Below, one piece after another: positions 16,692 to 25,630 of a DNA stretch of 48,325 nucleotides; the first letter of the stretch is position 1, and the number at the start of each line of letters is the position of its first letter. Both the position numbers and the translations under genes were made by a program. Origin of the DNA: CAYNLG01 sp964397995 (GTDB taxonomy: Bacteria > Planctomycetota > Phycisphaerae > FEN-1346); NCBI GenBank assembly GCA_964397995.1, contig CAYNLG010000021.1:1-48325 (forward strand), in the 5' to 3' direction. The notes under the pieces were generated by a model. The model did no database searches. It was given only the letters and a program-made list of their open reading frames with translations, and had not been told where the DNA came from.

Positions 16692-17194
16692 ATGCGTTCC
16701 CGCATGCCGGTTTTCGGGCTGTCCGCCGTGCTGGGTGGCTTTGCCGTCTGCGCCCAGCCCTCACTCCTTCGCGAAACGCAAGTCCTCCTGTTCGGGTCCG
16801 AGCTCTCGTGGGGTTTGGTGTTCGCCTTCTGGCTTGCGGGTGTAGCCGCTGGGGCGGCCGTCGCCGGCCGGCTTGTCGGACGGATGCGGCGTCCTTGGGT
16901 TGCGCTCGTGGTCGCCGCCTTGGCGATGCCAGCGCTTCTCGCGGCTGCCGGCGGGTGGCTTGCGCTGCAGACCCTCCGCGCTCGGGGACCGGCGGTGGGC
17001 CTTGCCCTGCTCGCAATGGGGGCATTCGGCGCGTGGGCGACCGGCTTGGCCAGTTGGGCGAGCCGCGTCACCGCCTGCGCCCGTTGGCACGCCGTTGCCC
17101 CCCCCGACTCGATCTGCTTGCTGAGGCCGATGCCCGCTACCAGCATGCCGCCATCGGGCAACTTTCCGACCAGTACTGCCTCTACCTGAATGGC
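16692..17194 (+). pseudogene. truncated, frameshifted membrane spermidine synthase-like gene
   Basis: The first frame from the ATG at 16692 encodes the N-terminal membrane part typical of spermidine synthase-like proteins: AVCAQPSLLRETQVLLFGSE-type residues, ELSWGLVFAFWLAGVAAGAA, then three more hydrophobic segments. At a run of eight C (17098-17105) the similarity jumps to another frame, RLDLLAEADARYQHAAIGQL and SDQYCLYLNG, which is the start of the synthase domain. One missing C would explain it. Similarity then stops abruptly near 17194, where a flippase stub on the opposite strand begins. The methyltransferase-like catalytic domain is absent, so the gene is dead. Confidence 0.72.
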
Positions 17195-17248
17195 GTGGCC
17201 GATCCAGTTGGCGGCGAGGTTGCGGGCGTAGATGCGGGCCGTGCTCAT
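17186..17248 (-). pseudogene. N-terminal stub of a polysaccharide flippase (Wzx-like)
   Basis: From an ATG at 17248 the minus strand reads MSTARIYARNLAANWIGHAI, which looks like the beginning of an oligosaccharide/polysaccharide transporter (ARNLLANWLGH-type starts). After about 21 residues it runs into the reversed spermidine synthase fragment. The ATG overlaps the stop codon of the acyltransferase tail (ATGA), as in a tight exopolysaccharide operon. Only the start survives, so the assignment is tentative. Confidence 0.45.
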
Positions 17249-17675
17249 GGGCTCTTGATCCGTCCATCACCAAGAGGTGTTTCCGCAGGCATTGAGGGAG
17301 GTGCCTTGCGTGCGGACGGCCCTGCGACCGATTCCGGCTTACCCTGCTGAGGCCACGGCGGCGCTCCCTGCGCTTTCTGCGGCCTTCTCTGGAAAACGGT
17401 TTGGCCGGGCGCGATCAGCCTTGCGAGAACTCTTATTCCCTGGGCCAGCCCCCATGATACGGCGACCACGCAGGCCAGCGTTATCAGGAGGTCCAGTGCC
17501 ACGTAGCCGGAAGGTCGGACAAAAAGGTACGTGTGCAGAATATAGACCTCCAGCATGCAGGCAGCGACCGGGCGCGAGGCGGAAACCAGAATCCGCGGGA
17601 TTGGGGCGGTCATCAGCCACAAGGCTGCGCAGCCCGCCACGCCGAACAGAATCGGGATATTCAGTTCCTTGTCGG
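17245..17675 (-). pseudogene. C-terminal fragment of a membrane acyltransferase (acyltransferase 3 type)
   Basis: About 142 codons in frame with the preceding transposase fragment, so one chimeric reading frame exists. The residues LNIPILFGVAGCAALWLMTA, then MLEVYILHTYLFV and YVALDLLITLACVVAVSWGL, form the last membrane helices of acyltransferase-3-like proteins that O-acetylate sugars. A hydrophilic tail ends in GDGRIKSP. The catalytic N-terminal half is missing. Its stop overlaps the start of the flippase stub, suggesting that a polysaccharide operon once stood here. Confidence 0.65.
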
Positions 17676-18171
17676 CGGACGTGATGCTCCGGTCCACCTT
17701 CAGCAGCAGGCACTCCCGCGTGTACTCGTCCACCAGGCTCAGCCACTTCAGCGGCCGGCCCGAATCGTCCCGGTTGTGGATGAAGTCCCACGCCCACACG
17801 GCGTCCTTCCATCGCGCCAAGCGGCGGACGCAACTGTTGGCGCTGCTGCCTAATCGACGCTTCTTGCGCCGCCTACGCGGCACCTTGAAGCCTTCCCGCT
17901 TCCAGAGCCGATACACCCGCTTGCGGTTGATCTCCCAACCGTCCGCACGCAGCAAGGCCCAGATACGCCGATAGCCGTACCGCGGATGCCGGCGGACCAG
18001 CCCGTGCATCGCCGCCACCAGGGCCGCCTCGTCCTGCGGCGCCCTCGGCCGGTACCGCTGCGTGCTGCGCGGCTGAGACAAGGCCCGACACGCACGACGC
18101 TCCGAGACGGCCAACTTCGTCTGGACGCCCCGGACCGTCCGCCGCTTACGCGCCGGGCCTACGGTTTTCCC
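17676..18171 (-). pseudogene. IS3-family transposase OrfB, N-terminal fragment
   Basis: Reached from orfA by a -1 shift at 18165-18171. It contains the helix-turn-helix region (LVRRHPRYGYRRIWALLRAD, then KRVYRLWKREGFKVP) and the start of the integrase core with the first catalytic Asp (VWAWDFIHNRDDSGRPLKWL, then SLVDEYTREC). At about SITSAD the frame passes without a stop into the acyltransferase tail. The second Asp and the Glu are lost, so it cannot transpose by itself. Confidence 0.8.
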
Positions 18172-18446
18172 AACAGGTCAATCGCCTCCCGCAGGATCGC
18201 CTTGTCCAACTCCGCATCCGCCAGCAGCTTCTTCAGCCGGGCGTTTTCGCCCTCCAACTCCTTCAGCCGCCGCGCCTCCGCGGCCTTCATGCCGCCATAC
18301 TGATTCCGCCACCGGTGATACGTCGCCTCGCTGACGCCCAGGTGCTGGATCACCTGCGCCACCGACCGGCCGGCGTTCAGCAACGCGTCCGCCTCACGAA
18401 GCTTCCCGATAATCTGCTCCGGCGTATGCCGCTTCCGTCTGCCCAT
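18159..18446 (-). CDS. IS3-family transposase OrfA
   Basis: 95 residues from the ATG at 18446 (MGRRKRHTPEQIIGKLREAD). A helix-turn-helix (VAQVIQHLGVSEATYHRWRN) is followed by a leucine-zipper-like coiled coil (EARRLKELEGENARLKKLLA), the standard OrfA layout. It appears intact. It ends in LLGKP with a TAG at 18161-18159, just past a slippery sequence that gives access to OrfB. OrfB is truncated, so only a short fusion product is possible. Confidence 0.88.
   Translation of the reverse strand: MGRRKRHTPEQIIGKLREADALLNAGRSVAQVIQHLGVSEATYHRWRNQYGGMKAAEARRLKELEGENARLKKLLADAELDKAILREAIDLLGKP
18165..18171 (-). other. programmed -1 frameshift site of the IS3 element
   Basis: The minus strand reads G GGA AAA in the orfA phase, a standard X XXY YYZ slippery heptamer. 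It sits 6 bases before the orfA stop, and the -1 frame continues into orfB (GKTVGPARKRR). Confidence 0.6.
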
Positions 18447-18547
18447 CGAAAGTCTCCTTGCCCGTGCGGGCAATAGAGACTCTCATAACGACCGGGTCAA
18501 GTTTCAGGGGGCAGGCCACGGGGACAGACTGTGTCTCTCGTACGGCT

Positions 18548-21019
18548 CTATTCCAGCCTCAGGGTTTCGCCCGTGAACCTGACCGTGCGGTCTCCGACCG
18601 TCACGGTCGCGTCCAGGCCTTGGCCCTCCACCCTGATCTCCGGTGGCTCGCCATCCTTAAGTGCGAAAACCGCAAGGACCCGGCCGTCAGGCGACTGGGC
18701 CGAGACGGTCTTTGCATTCAGTTCGCCCGTGCCGAGGACGACGCCCGACAGCGTTGCCTTGCCCCGCGCCACGCTGAACCGGTGGCCGTCGACCGCCACC
18801 TCGCCTCCGCCCGCAAAGGGCAGCCACCAGTTGACCGCCGCAGGCTCGGGGTCGGCCTCGAGGGACGGCTTGACCCCCACTTTCTCTACCAAGACCACAA
18901 GGAGCGGCGCGCCGCTCACGCCAGTGCAGTCGACTGCCATGTGCCGGGTCGCGCGGACGCCGGTGTCGAGCAGGCCGGGACCCCAGTTCGGGAGGAAATA
19001 GGCGCCGAGCCCACCCTCGGCCTTCGCGAACTCATCCCACGACCGTTTGCCCATCTTCTTCCGATCGAGTCCCGGCAGGTAGGCCGGCGTGGTGTCCAGA
19101 TTCAGAACGAGGATGCGGTCACGGGCGTGCCACTTGAGCGTCTTCGGCCCGTGCTTATCGCTGATCGCGTCCTTGCCTTCGACGCGGGGAAGATAGATGC
19201 CATCGAGCCACGTTTCGCCGAAGCCCCAAAGCCGCCAGAGGGACTGCGGCCCGATACGCTCGTGGTGACATCCTCCCAAGGCGCGGCTGGCGAGATTGAG
19301 GGTCATCAGTATGTCTTGCTCGTCCTTCCAAACGGGGCGGATCACCCAGTGGCCGTTGCGGGGGTCGGGGCTCAGCCAGGGGAAGGACTCATTCGGGGCC
19401 TTGGCCTCGACGTCGAAGGGGTAACTTGCCATGACATACGGGGCGTAGAAGCCTGTGGTGATACCGAAGGTCTTGTCTCCCTCTAGGCCAACGCTACGGT
19501 CAAACAGCGTCTTGACTCCCGGCATCAGGCCATCGGGCACGGCTGCGAAGCCCAGCGACCACACGATTGCGGGCAGTGGCGTCCCGTCGATGTTCATATC
19601 CTGGCCGCACCCGTCCCACTTCTCGGCCTGCGGGAACAGCTTGCCGGGCGTCGCCTCCAGGAAGTAGCCGGCGATGATCCAGTCGCCGTAGCCGGGAGGC
19701 GTGATCGTGAGGCCCGTCACCTTGGGGTAGGCGTGAATCATGTGGAGGAGCCCCCGCCGCATGGTCATGCCCTTGTAGAACATGCCCTCCATGTGCCATG
19801 CGCCCCCACCGCACCCATCCCGGATGAAGCCGCGCACCTCCCACGCCATCTGGTCGGCGATCTCCCGGGCCTCGTCAAAGGTATCCCCGTCCGGCAGAGG
19901 GTCGCCGAGAATCGCGAGCGCCCCGATACCGGCGGCGGCAGAGCGGATCCCATTGTGGTTGGACCACCAGTTGGGGTTGAAGCCTCCCATGGTGCGGCCA
20001 CCGAAGGTGCCGGTGGCGCATTCGAGGGTGCGCTGCTTGATTTCGGCGGCGACCTGCAAACTGAACGCCTTGTCCCAGCCATCGCCGGCGAGGTCGTAGG
20101 CTAGGGCCAGGCCGAGGAGGCGCGGCCCGTGGTGGATGTCTTGGCCGCCACTTGGGCGAAGGTACTGCTCGACGACCGCCCGGGCCTTCTCCGCGTACTC
20201 GGCCTTGCCGGTCATATGGTACGCGAAGCCGTAGCCTGTCGCGGGCCAGAGGGAGAACTTGTCGCTCTGCGATGGTCCCTTCGTGTCGAGAACAGCCATC
20301 GCCCGGGCAAGAATGGCCTTGCCTTCGGGGGTTGCCTCGGCGCGGCGCTTCATCTCGGCCAAATCGCTCTTTCGGAAGATGAGGCGCGGGTGCTCGCCCG
20401 GCTGCACCGGATCGAAGTCATCGACCCTGCCTGGCCAATTAGGTATCACGATGCCTCGCACCTCCCCCGCCACGTCGACCGTCTCGACATCCTTGGCTTC
20501 GGTCTTTACTGGTTCCTTCGCGATTTCCTTGCCAAGGGCCTTGCGGAGGGCCGGGGGAATCTTGCTGTCCTTCGAAGGCGGGGGACCGCGGCGGGGCGCC
20601 AGAGGCTGCGGTGCTTCGGTCACCGTAAAGGTGCCGGTGTAGGTGCCGACGAGGCCCTCGCCGTCCGGACCGGGCTTCAGCGTCAGATCATAGTGGCCGC
20701 GCCCCCCCTGCCCCCAGTAATCGCGGCGGACGTCGACATGTACGGTCATCGTGCCGCCCAAGTTCTCCATGGTGGAGGCCGTGACGGTGCCCACGTGTCT
20801 TCCCTGGTTCATGCGGAAGGTGCGGCCGCGACAGGTCTCGGCCCACCGGCCTTCCCGGACGGGGAACTCGAGGGTCAGGTCGGTGCGGTGGTCGTCGCCA
20901 CTGCTGGCGGCGCCGGCGAGGACCAGTTCGACGTTGCCGGTCACGGGCGTCTCGGCCGCCGTGGCAAGAGGCGCGGCCAGGACGACCAGGCAGGCTGCCA
21001 CAATCAGATTGCGGGGCAT
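18548..21019 (-). CDS. secreted heparinase II/III-like polysaccharide-active protein
   Basis: 823 residues with a signal peptide (MPRNLIVAACLVVLAAPLAT-A). Residues about 25-135 form a beta module (TLEFPVREGRW, GTMTVHVDVRRDYWGQG, GTYTGTF) like the modules of the neighbouring 1018-residue protein. HPRLIFRKSDLAEMKRRAEA (near 210) opens an alpha-helical toroid with NPNWWSNHNGIRSAAAGIGA and GDWIIAGYF. A C-terminal beta-sandwich ends in VTVGDRTVRFTGETLRLE. The order matches heparinase/alginate lyase-type enzymes, though catalytic residues cannot be assigned with confidence. GAGGAGAC precedes the ATG. It lies 52 bases downstream of the AlgJ-like gene and is probably co-transcribed. Confidence 0.72.
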   Translation of the reverse strand: MPRNLIVAACLVVLAAPLATAAETPVTGNVELVLAGAASSGDDHRTDLTLEFPVREGRWAETCRGRTFRMNQGRHVGTVTASTMENLGGTMTVHVDVRRDYWGQGGRGHYDLTLKPGPDGEGLVGTYTGTFTVTEAPQPLAPRRGPPPSKDSKIPPALRKALGKEIAKEPVKTEAKDVETVDVAGEVRGIVIPNWPGRVDDFDPVQPGEHPRLIFRKSDLAEMKRRAEATPEGKAILARAMAVLDTKGPSQSDKFSLWPATGYGFAYHMTGKAEYAEKARAVVEQYLRPSGGQDIHHGPRLLGLALAYDLAGDGWDKAFSLQVAAEIKQRTLECATGTFGGRTMGGFNPNWWSNHNGIRSAAAGIGALAILGDPLPDGDTFDEAREIADQMAWEVRGFIRDGCGGGAWHMEGMFYKGMTMRRGLLHMIHAYPKVTGLTITPPGYGDWIIAGYFLEATPGKLFPQAEKWDGCGQDMNIDGTPLPAIVWSLGFAAVPDGLMPGVKTLFDRSVGLEGDKTFGITTGFYAPYVMASYPFDVEAKAPNESFPWLSPDPRNGHWVIRPVWKDEQDILMTLNLASRALGGCHHERIGPQSLWRLWGFGETWLDGIYLPRVEGKDAISDKHGPKTLKWHARDRILVLNLDTTPAYLPGLDRKKMGKRSWDEFAKAEGGLGAYFLPNWGPGLLDTGVRATRHMAVDCTGVSGAPLLVVLVEKVGVKPSLEADPEPAAVNWWLPFAGGGEVAVDGHRFSVARGKATLSGVVLGTGELNAKTVSAQSPDGRVLAVFALKDGEPPEIRVEGQGLDATVTVGDRTVRFTGETLRLE

Positions 21020-21071
21020 CGTATGTCTCCTCAGGGCACGCTTTCGTGCAAGCCGCGGGCGTACCGGCGCG

Positions 21072-24000
21072 TCACTCCTTGGACGCGGGCACGGCCCAGT
21101 AATGCGGCAACTGGGTTTCCAGGGACGCCGGGACGAGAGCCCCGGTCATGACCTGTTCGTACTGCGGCTCCACCGTCTGCCAGGATGTGAGGACGAGATC
21201 GATCCGGTCGCCCTCGGCGACGTCGGCGACAGGAAGCACTTTGTGGTCTTTCATGGCCATCACATGCACCACCCCCCGCCCCGCGCCGACAGGACGGCCA
21301 TTCTCGTCGGACAGGTCGGTGACATGGAACTTCATGATGTACTCCTCGTAGGGGGCGTCGGAGTCGGGCGGTGCAGAACGTCCTCTGACCACACCGCTTG
21401 CTCGAAGGTCGCGGACCGCCGGTGCCACCGCTTCGGAGGCAGGACCGCCCGGCAGGTCCACCAACTGCCAGTTCTTCTGGCCGCGCTTCGTGCGGAGGAA
21501 CCGTTCGGCGAAGGTCCAGACGACGACGCGACGGCCGTCGAGGAAGCCCTTGGCGGCCTTGGCCGCAAGCTCCACCGGCATGTTGTGCGAGAAGCCCTCC
21601 TTACAGAGGAACGTGAGCGGCAGCCCGATGTGCCGCGCGACGTGGGCCGGAGAGTGCCCATTCAGATGCATGTTGTACATCGAGAAGCTGTCGCCGGTGA
21701 GGATGATGGGCGAGTCGGGAACGTCGCTGTAGACCTTGCCAGTGTCGTTGTGGACCACCAGGTGGACGAAATCGGCCTTGGCGCCGCCCTCACGCTCGTG
21801 GGGCTTCACGGTGTAGGGCGACCCGCCGGCGAGAGCCTTCTGAACAAAGGCATAGCGCTTGAGGCGTTTCGCGACGTCCTCGGCATGGATCATGGCCGCC
21901 CTGTTCCGCCAGTGGCTGTCTCGGTCGTAGTAGAGCGGCTGGTCCTCCCCGAGCCGTCGGCGAGCGTCACGGAAGACCGTCGTCAGGTCGACGACCTCGA
22001 TGTCAGCGTCGAGGAGGCGGGCGAAGAGGCGCTTGGTGGCCAGCGAAACGAGACGGTCCTCGGGGGCCTTCTTCGAGAGGTAGTCCGGGTAGATCGAGAG
22101 TTTGTTCGGCACGACGGCCAGGATCAGGTCGATGCCGCGCGCCTTGAGTTCGCGGTCGAAATGAACGATGGCCTCGAAAGGCCGCTCGCCGGGCGGGAGC
22201 GTGTCGTACCGGTCGACGGTCAGGCACGTGAGCGCGAGGCCGAGGAAGCGGAAGTCGTTCGTCGCGGGCCATGGCCACTTCCCTTTGCTGATCCGCTCGA
22301 GATCTTCCTGGAAGGGGTCGAGGGCCTCCCCCCAGGCCTCCCAGCCCCCATGTGCTGCGGCTTCCTGCTCAAGCGTGGCGCGAGCCGCACGGATGGCGGC
22401 CGCGCGCGCGGCACGCTCGGCCGACCGGAGGTCCTCAGGGCCCGATGCGGGGGCCGCCTCGGAGGCGCCGGCGGCGGCCAGAGCCAGATCGGCGCTCAGT
22501 TTCGCGCTCTTGGTGTAGAGCGGCTCGCCATCAACCGTGCCGCGCCAGTACCCGAAGGCCCGTGTCCCATCGACGATGGCCTCGACGGCATACTTGTATG
22601 TGCCCGCCTTCAGGACCTCCGAGGTCAGGTCGAAGGTCACGTCCCCGTGCAGCCGATCACCGTCGATCTGGAGCGAGCCGCCCTTGACCTCGGCGCTGAA
22701 GACGGCGGCACCGGACGGGTTCACAGGCGCGATGCGTTCGACCTTGCCATCGGCCAGGTTGAACACGGTCCGCAAATAGTTCGGCTTGTGTGCCTGCCAG
22801 TCCTTCTTCGGCATAGGACCGCTGACGAGGGCGTAGCCAAGGTCGCACGTCACGGTGTCGAGACTGGCGAGGGTCACGGGAACCGGGGCCTCCTGCTTCT
22901 GGCGAAGCTCGCCCATAAGGCGGCCCGACACGTCCTGCTTTGAGTCGTTGCCCGTGAAGCTGCCGAGGACCTCGGCGCCGTGGATCGTCGCGTCGAGCGT
23001 ATAGCGTAGGGTGAAGTGCTCCGGCGGCTTGTAGCAGTCGGGGTAGATCGTGACGGCGACGTCGCCGCGCAGGCGGTCGCCCTCGACGCGGAGGCCCGAG
23101 GCGTCGAGATCGTGGACTTGGTGGTTGTAGCCGGAGCAGTAGGCGAAGCCGTTGATGAGGCCGTCGTCGGCGAGGCTCATCGTCAGCAGGACCGGCATTC
23201 CGTCGCCCATGGCCTTGTGGAGGCGGATGAACGCGATGCTCTCGCCTGGGGCGGGCGGCGGGTCGGTGCTGATCTTCCCGAGCAGGCTATAGCCGGTCGC
23301 CTCTTGGTCGCCATAGCGGGGGGTGTAGGTGCCGCCTACGGTGGTCCCGATGATGGTCGCGTCGAGTTCGTATGTGTAGTCCTCCTCGCGGAAGTCCCAG
23401 TCGCCGCGCGTGCCCTGCTCGCCGTAGTCCACGCGGGCGGTGAAGCGGCCGGCCAGGCGGTCCGGCTCGAAGGTGAGGGCGTTCTCGGTCACAACGGCCG
23501 AATAGCGGCGGTAGTCCGGGACGATGGTCTCGAACCGCAGCGGGCCCCAGGTGCCGCCTGTGCGCGGGGCCGTCAGACGCATGTCCAGGGCGTACCGCCA
23601 GCTCGACTTCCTAAGGCGGAACAGGCGCGCAAGGCCGCCGAAGAACTGGACCCTCAGGCGGCAGTAGCCGGTGTTCGGGTCGACGTGCGGTTCCATGCGG
23701 CCGGAGATTGTGCCCTTGACCGCCTCGCCGCCAACCTGCCCCGCGTATGTGCCGGCGTGGCCGTCGCCTTCGACCGTGGCGTCCAGCATGAAGGCGGCCT
23801 TGACCGGCTTGCCGTCCTTGGGCACGTAGGCGTCGGGCATGAGCGTCACGGGGACGTCGCCCCGGATGCGGTTACTTTCGTACGTCAGGGCCGATGCGTC
23901 GACCCTGTGGACGCCCTTGTTGTAGCGCGGCGTGGTGCCGAGCGCGGCGGTGATGCGGCCGTCGCGGACGGCCAAGTGGATATGGAGGGCCTTGCCCTTG

Positions 24001-24128
24001 CCCAAAGCGTCCTCAAGGGCGATCACATGGGCTACGTCGTCCGGCTCGTAAACCGTCTTGGCTGGACAGGTTGCGGCCATCAAGCCCATCACCGCAAGCG
24101 CCAGCATACCACGCCACACGCGGGACAT
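21072..24128 (-). CDS. secreted protein: four beta modules plus AlgJ/AlgX-like SGNH domain
   Basis: 1018 residues with a signal peptide (MSRVWRGMLALAVMGLMAAT). Residues about 25-560 hold four related modules of 110-150 residues. Each has a line like RIRGDVPVTLMPDAYVP followed by LDATVEGDGHAGTYAG and a closing GxxxGRM/KI. Residues about 640-900 resemble the alginate O-acetyltransferases AlgJ/AlgX: LILAVVPNKLSIYPDYLS, the YYDRDSHWRNRAAM block with the Asp-x-His pair, and ILTGDSFSMYN with the nucleophilic Ser. It would acetylate or bind an exported polysaccharide outside the membrane. No AlgI-type acyl transporter is nearby. GAGGAGATC precedes the ATG. Confidence 0.75.
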   Translation of the reverse strand: MSRVWRGMLALAVMGLMAATCPAKTVYEPDDVAHVIALEDALGKGKALHIHLAVRDGRITAALGTTPRYNKGVHRVDASALTYESNRIRGDVPVTLMPDAYVPKDGKPVKAAFMLDATVEGDGHAGTYAGQVGGEAVKGTISGRMEPHVDPNTGYCRLRVQFFGGLARLFRLRKSSWRYALDMRLTAPRTGGTWGPLRFETIVPDYRRYSAVVTENALTFEPDRLAGRFTARVDYGEQGTRGDWDFREEDYTYELDATIIGTTVGGTYTPRYGDQEATGYSLLGKISTDPPPAPGESIAFIRLHKAMGDGMPVLLTMSLADDGLINGFAYCSGYNHQVHDLDASGLRVEGDRLRGDVAVTIYPDCYKPPEHFTLRYTLDATIHGAEVLGSFTGNDSKQDVSGRLMGELRQKQEAPVPVTLASLDTVTCDLGYALVSGPMPKKDWQAHKPNYLRTVFNLADGKVERIAPVNPSGAAVFSAEVKGGSLQIDGDRLHGDVTFDLTSEVLKAGTYKYAVEAIVDGTRAFGYWRGTVDGEPLYTKSAKLSADLALAAAGASEAAPASGPEDLRSAERAARAAAIRAARATLEQEAAAHGGWEAWGEALDPFQEDLERISKGKWPWPATNDFRFLGLALTCLTVDRYDTLPPGERPFEAIVHFDRELKARGIDLILAVVPNKLSIYPDYLSKKAPEDRLVSLATKRLFARLLDADIEVVDLTTVFRDARRRLGEDQPLYYDRDSHWRNRAAMIHAEDVAKRLKRYAFVQKALAGGSPYTVKPHEREGGAKADFVHLVVHNDTGKVYSDVPDSPIILTGDSFSMYNMHLNGHSPAHVARHIGLPLTFLCKEGFSHNMPVELAAKAAKGFLDGRRVVVWTFAERFLRTKRGQKNWQLVDLPGGPASEAVAPAVRDLRASGVVRGRSAPPDSDAPYEEYIMKFHVTDLSDENGRPVGAGRGVVHVMAMKDHKVLPVADVAEGDRIDLVLTSWQTVEPQYEQVMTGALVPASLETQLPHYWAVPASKE

Positions 24129-24235
24129 ACGGATCTCCTCATCGCCTCTGGAACGGCGCGCCGGGAAGCGGCCCCGGGCACTGATTCTACAATGCTACCG
24201 GGCGGTGTCGGGTTACGCAAAGGTCTTGCGGCTGC

Positions 24236-24264
24236 TTGTCCCGTCACGCAAAACGTGCTATAGA
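24236..24264 (+). promoter_or_regulatory. promoter of the PHP-domain gene
   Basis: TTGTCC (24236-24241), 17 bases, TATAGA (24259-24264) with an extended -10 TGC just before. It lies 43 bases before the GTG start. Confidence 0.5.
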
Positions 24265-24307
24265 CGCCCGGACGCCGAGTCCCCTCGCGACGCCGCAGGA
24301 GAACGCC

Positions 24308-25630
24308 GTGACCCTATCCATCACCGACCTGGAAGCCCGCCTCGACAGCTTCGACCGGGCGACCCGTGACGAGGCCCTCGCGACGCTCGTGGCACGCGCA
24401 GCCGCCAGCGAGGTGACCTTGCCCCCACCCCAGCCGAAAGTCAACCTGCACGTCCACTCGTTCTATTCGTACAATCCACTTGGGTACTCGCCGACGCACA
24501 TCGTATGGCGAGCCCGGCGCGAGGGCCTGATGGCCGTCGGACTCGTTGATTTCGACGTGCTTGACGGCGTGGATGAGTTCCACGCCGCCGGCGAGGCTCT
24601 CGGCATCCCGACCGTCGCGGGTATGGAGACGCGGGCGTTCATCCCGGAGCTCGCGGAGTCGGAGATCAACTCGCCGGGTGAGCCGGGTGTCGCATACCAC
24701 ATGGTCACGGGCCTGCTCCGATCCACGGCCGGGGACCCTGAGGCTGAGGCCTTCGCCGAGATGCTGCGAACGAACGCGCAACGGCGGAACGAGGCCGTTG
24801 TCGACCGCGTCAACGACTACCTTGCGCCGGTGACGCTCGACTATGCGGCGGACGTGCTGCCGCTTTCGCCCTCCGGTACGCCGACCGAGCGGCATCTGTG
24901 CGCGGCCTACGAGGCAAAGGCGAAGGCGGTATTGCCCGACCCGGGTGCCCGCGCCCGATTCTGGGCCGACCGGCTGGGGCAGTCTGAAGCGGAGGTGGGC
25001 GCCCTCCTCGACGACAGCCGCACCTTGCAGGCCCTTATTCGCAAGAAGACCATGAAACGCGGTGGCGTGGGGTACCAGGCCCCCACGTCGGAGACGTTCC
25101 CGCTGATGACGGACTTCAACCGGTTCGGTCTCGCGCTGGGGGGGATACCGGCGTTGGCGTGGCTGGACGGGACGCGTCCGGGGGAGCAGCCGCCCGAGGC
25201 CCTGCTCGACCTGCACGAGGCGGCCGGCACGCGCGCGGTCAACATCATCCCGGACCGGAACTGGAATCTGGCCCATCCCGAAGAGAGGGCCGAGAAGGTC
25301 GCGAATCTGGTCGCGATGGTAGCGGCAACCGAGGCCCGGGCGCTGCCGCTCAGCGTTGGGACGGAGATGAACGCGCCCGGCCTCAAGTTCGTCGACGATT
25401 TCGCCGCGCCGGAACTCACCCCGGTCGTGGACGCCTTCCTCCGTGGGGCGGCCGTGCTGGTTGGGCACACGGCGGCGGGGCTTGCCGGCGAGCCCGGCTA
25501 CCTGAGCGACGTCGCCCTGGACCGCTGGCCTGACCGCGCGGACCGCAACGCACACTTCACGGCGCGCGGCGCCGACTGGCGACGGGTGCCACCCCCACCC
25601 TCCGCTAGAAGAACGACCCGATCCAGTTGA
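24308..25630 (+). CDS. PHP-domain metal-dependent phosphoesterase-like protein
   Basis: 440 residues starting at a GTG at 24308 with GCAGGAG upstream; the frame before it runs through the promoter. VNLHVHSFYSYNPLGYSPTH has the H-x-H pair that opens PHP domains, and LMAVGLVDFDVLDGVDEF is the next metal strand, with Asp where DNA polymerase-type PHPs have DH. GMETRAF, then LPLSVGTEMN with a Glu and VLVGHTAAG, follow in the right order. Such proteins hydrolyse phosphoesters with a trinuclear metal centre; the substrate is unknown. The 3-prime end overlaps the convergent symporter gene by 26 bases. Confidence 0.8.
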   Translation: MTLSITDLEARLDSFDRATRDEALATLVARAAASEVTLPPPQPKVNLHVHSFYSYNPLGYSPTHIVWRARREGLMAVGLVDFDVLDGVDEFHAAGEALGIPTVAGMETRAFIPELAESEINSPGEPGVAYHMVTGLLRSTAGDPEAEAFAEMLRTNAQRRNEAVVDRVNDYLAPVTLDYAADVLPLSPSGTPTERHLCAAYEAKAKAVLPDPGARARFWADRLGQSEAEVGALLDDSRTLQALIRKKTMKRGGVGYQAPTSETFPLMTDFNRFGLALGGIPALAWLDGTRPGEQPPEALLDLHEAAGTRAVNIIPDRNWNLAHPEERAEKVANLVAMVAATEARALPLSVGTEMNAPGLKFVDDFAAPELTPVVDAFLRGAAVLVGHTAAGLAGEPGYLSDVALDRWPDRADRNAHFTARGADWRRVPPPPSARRTTRSS

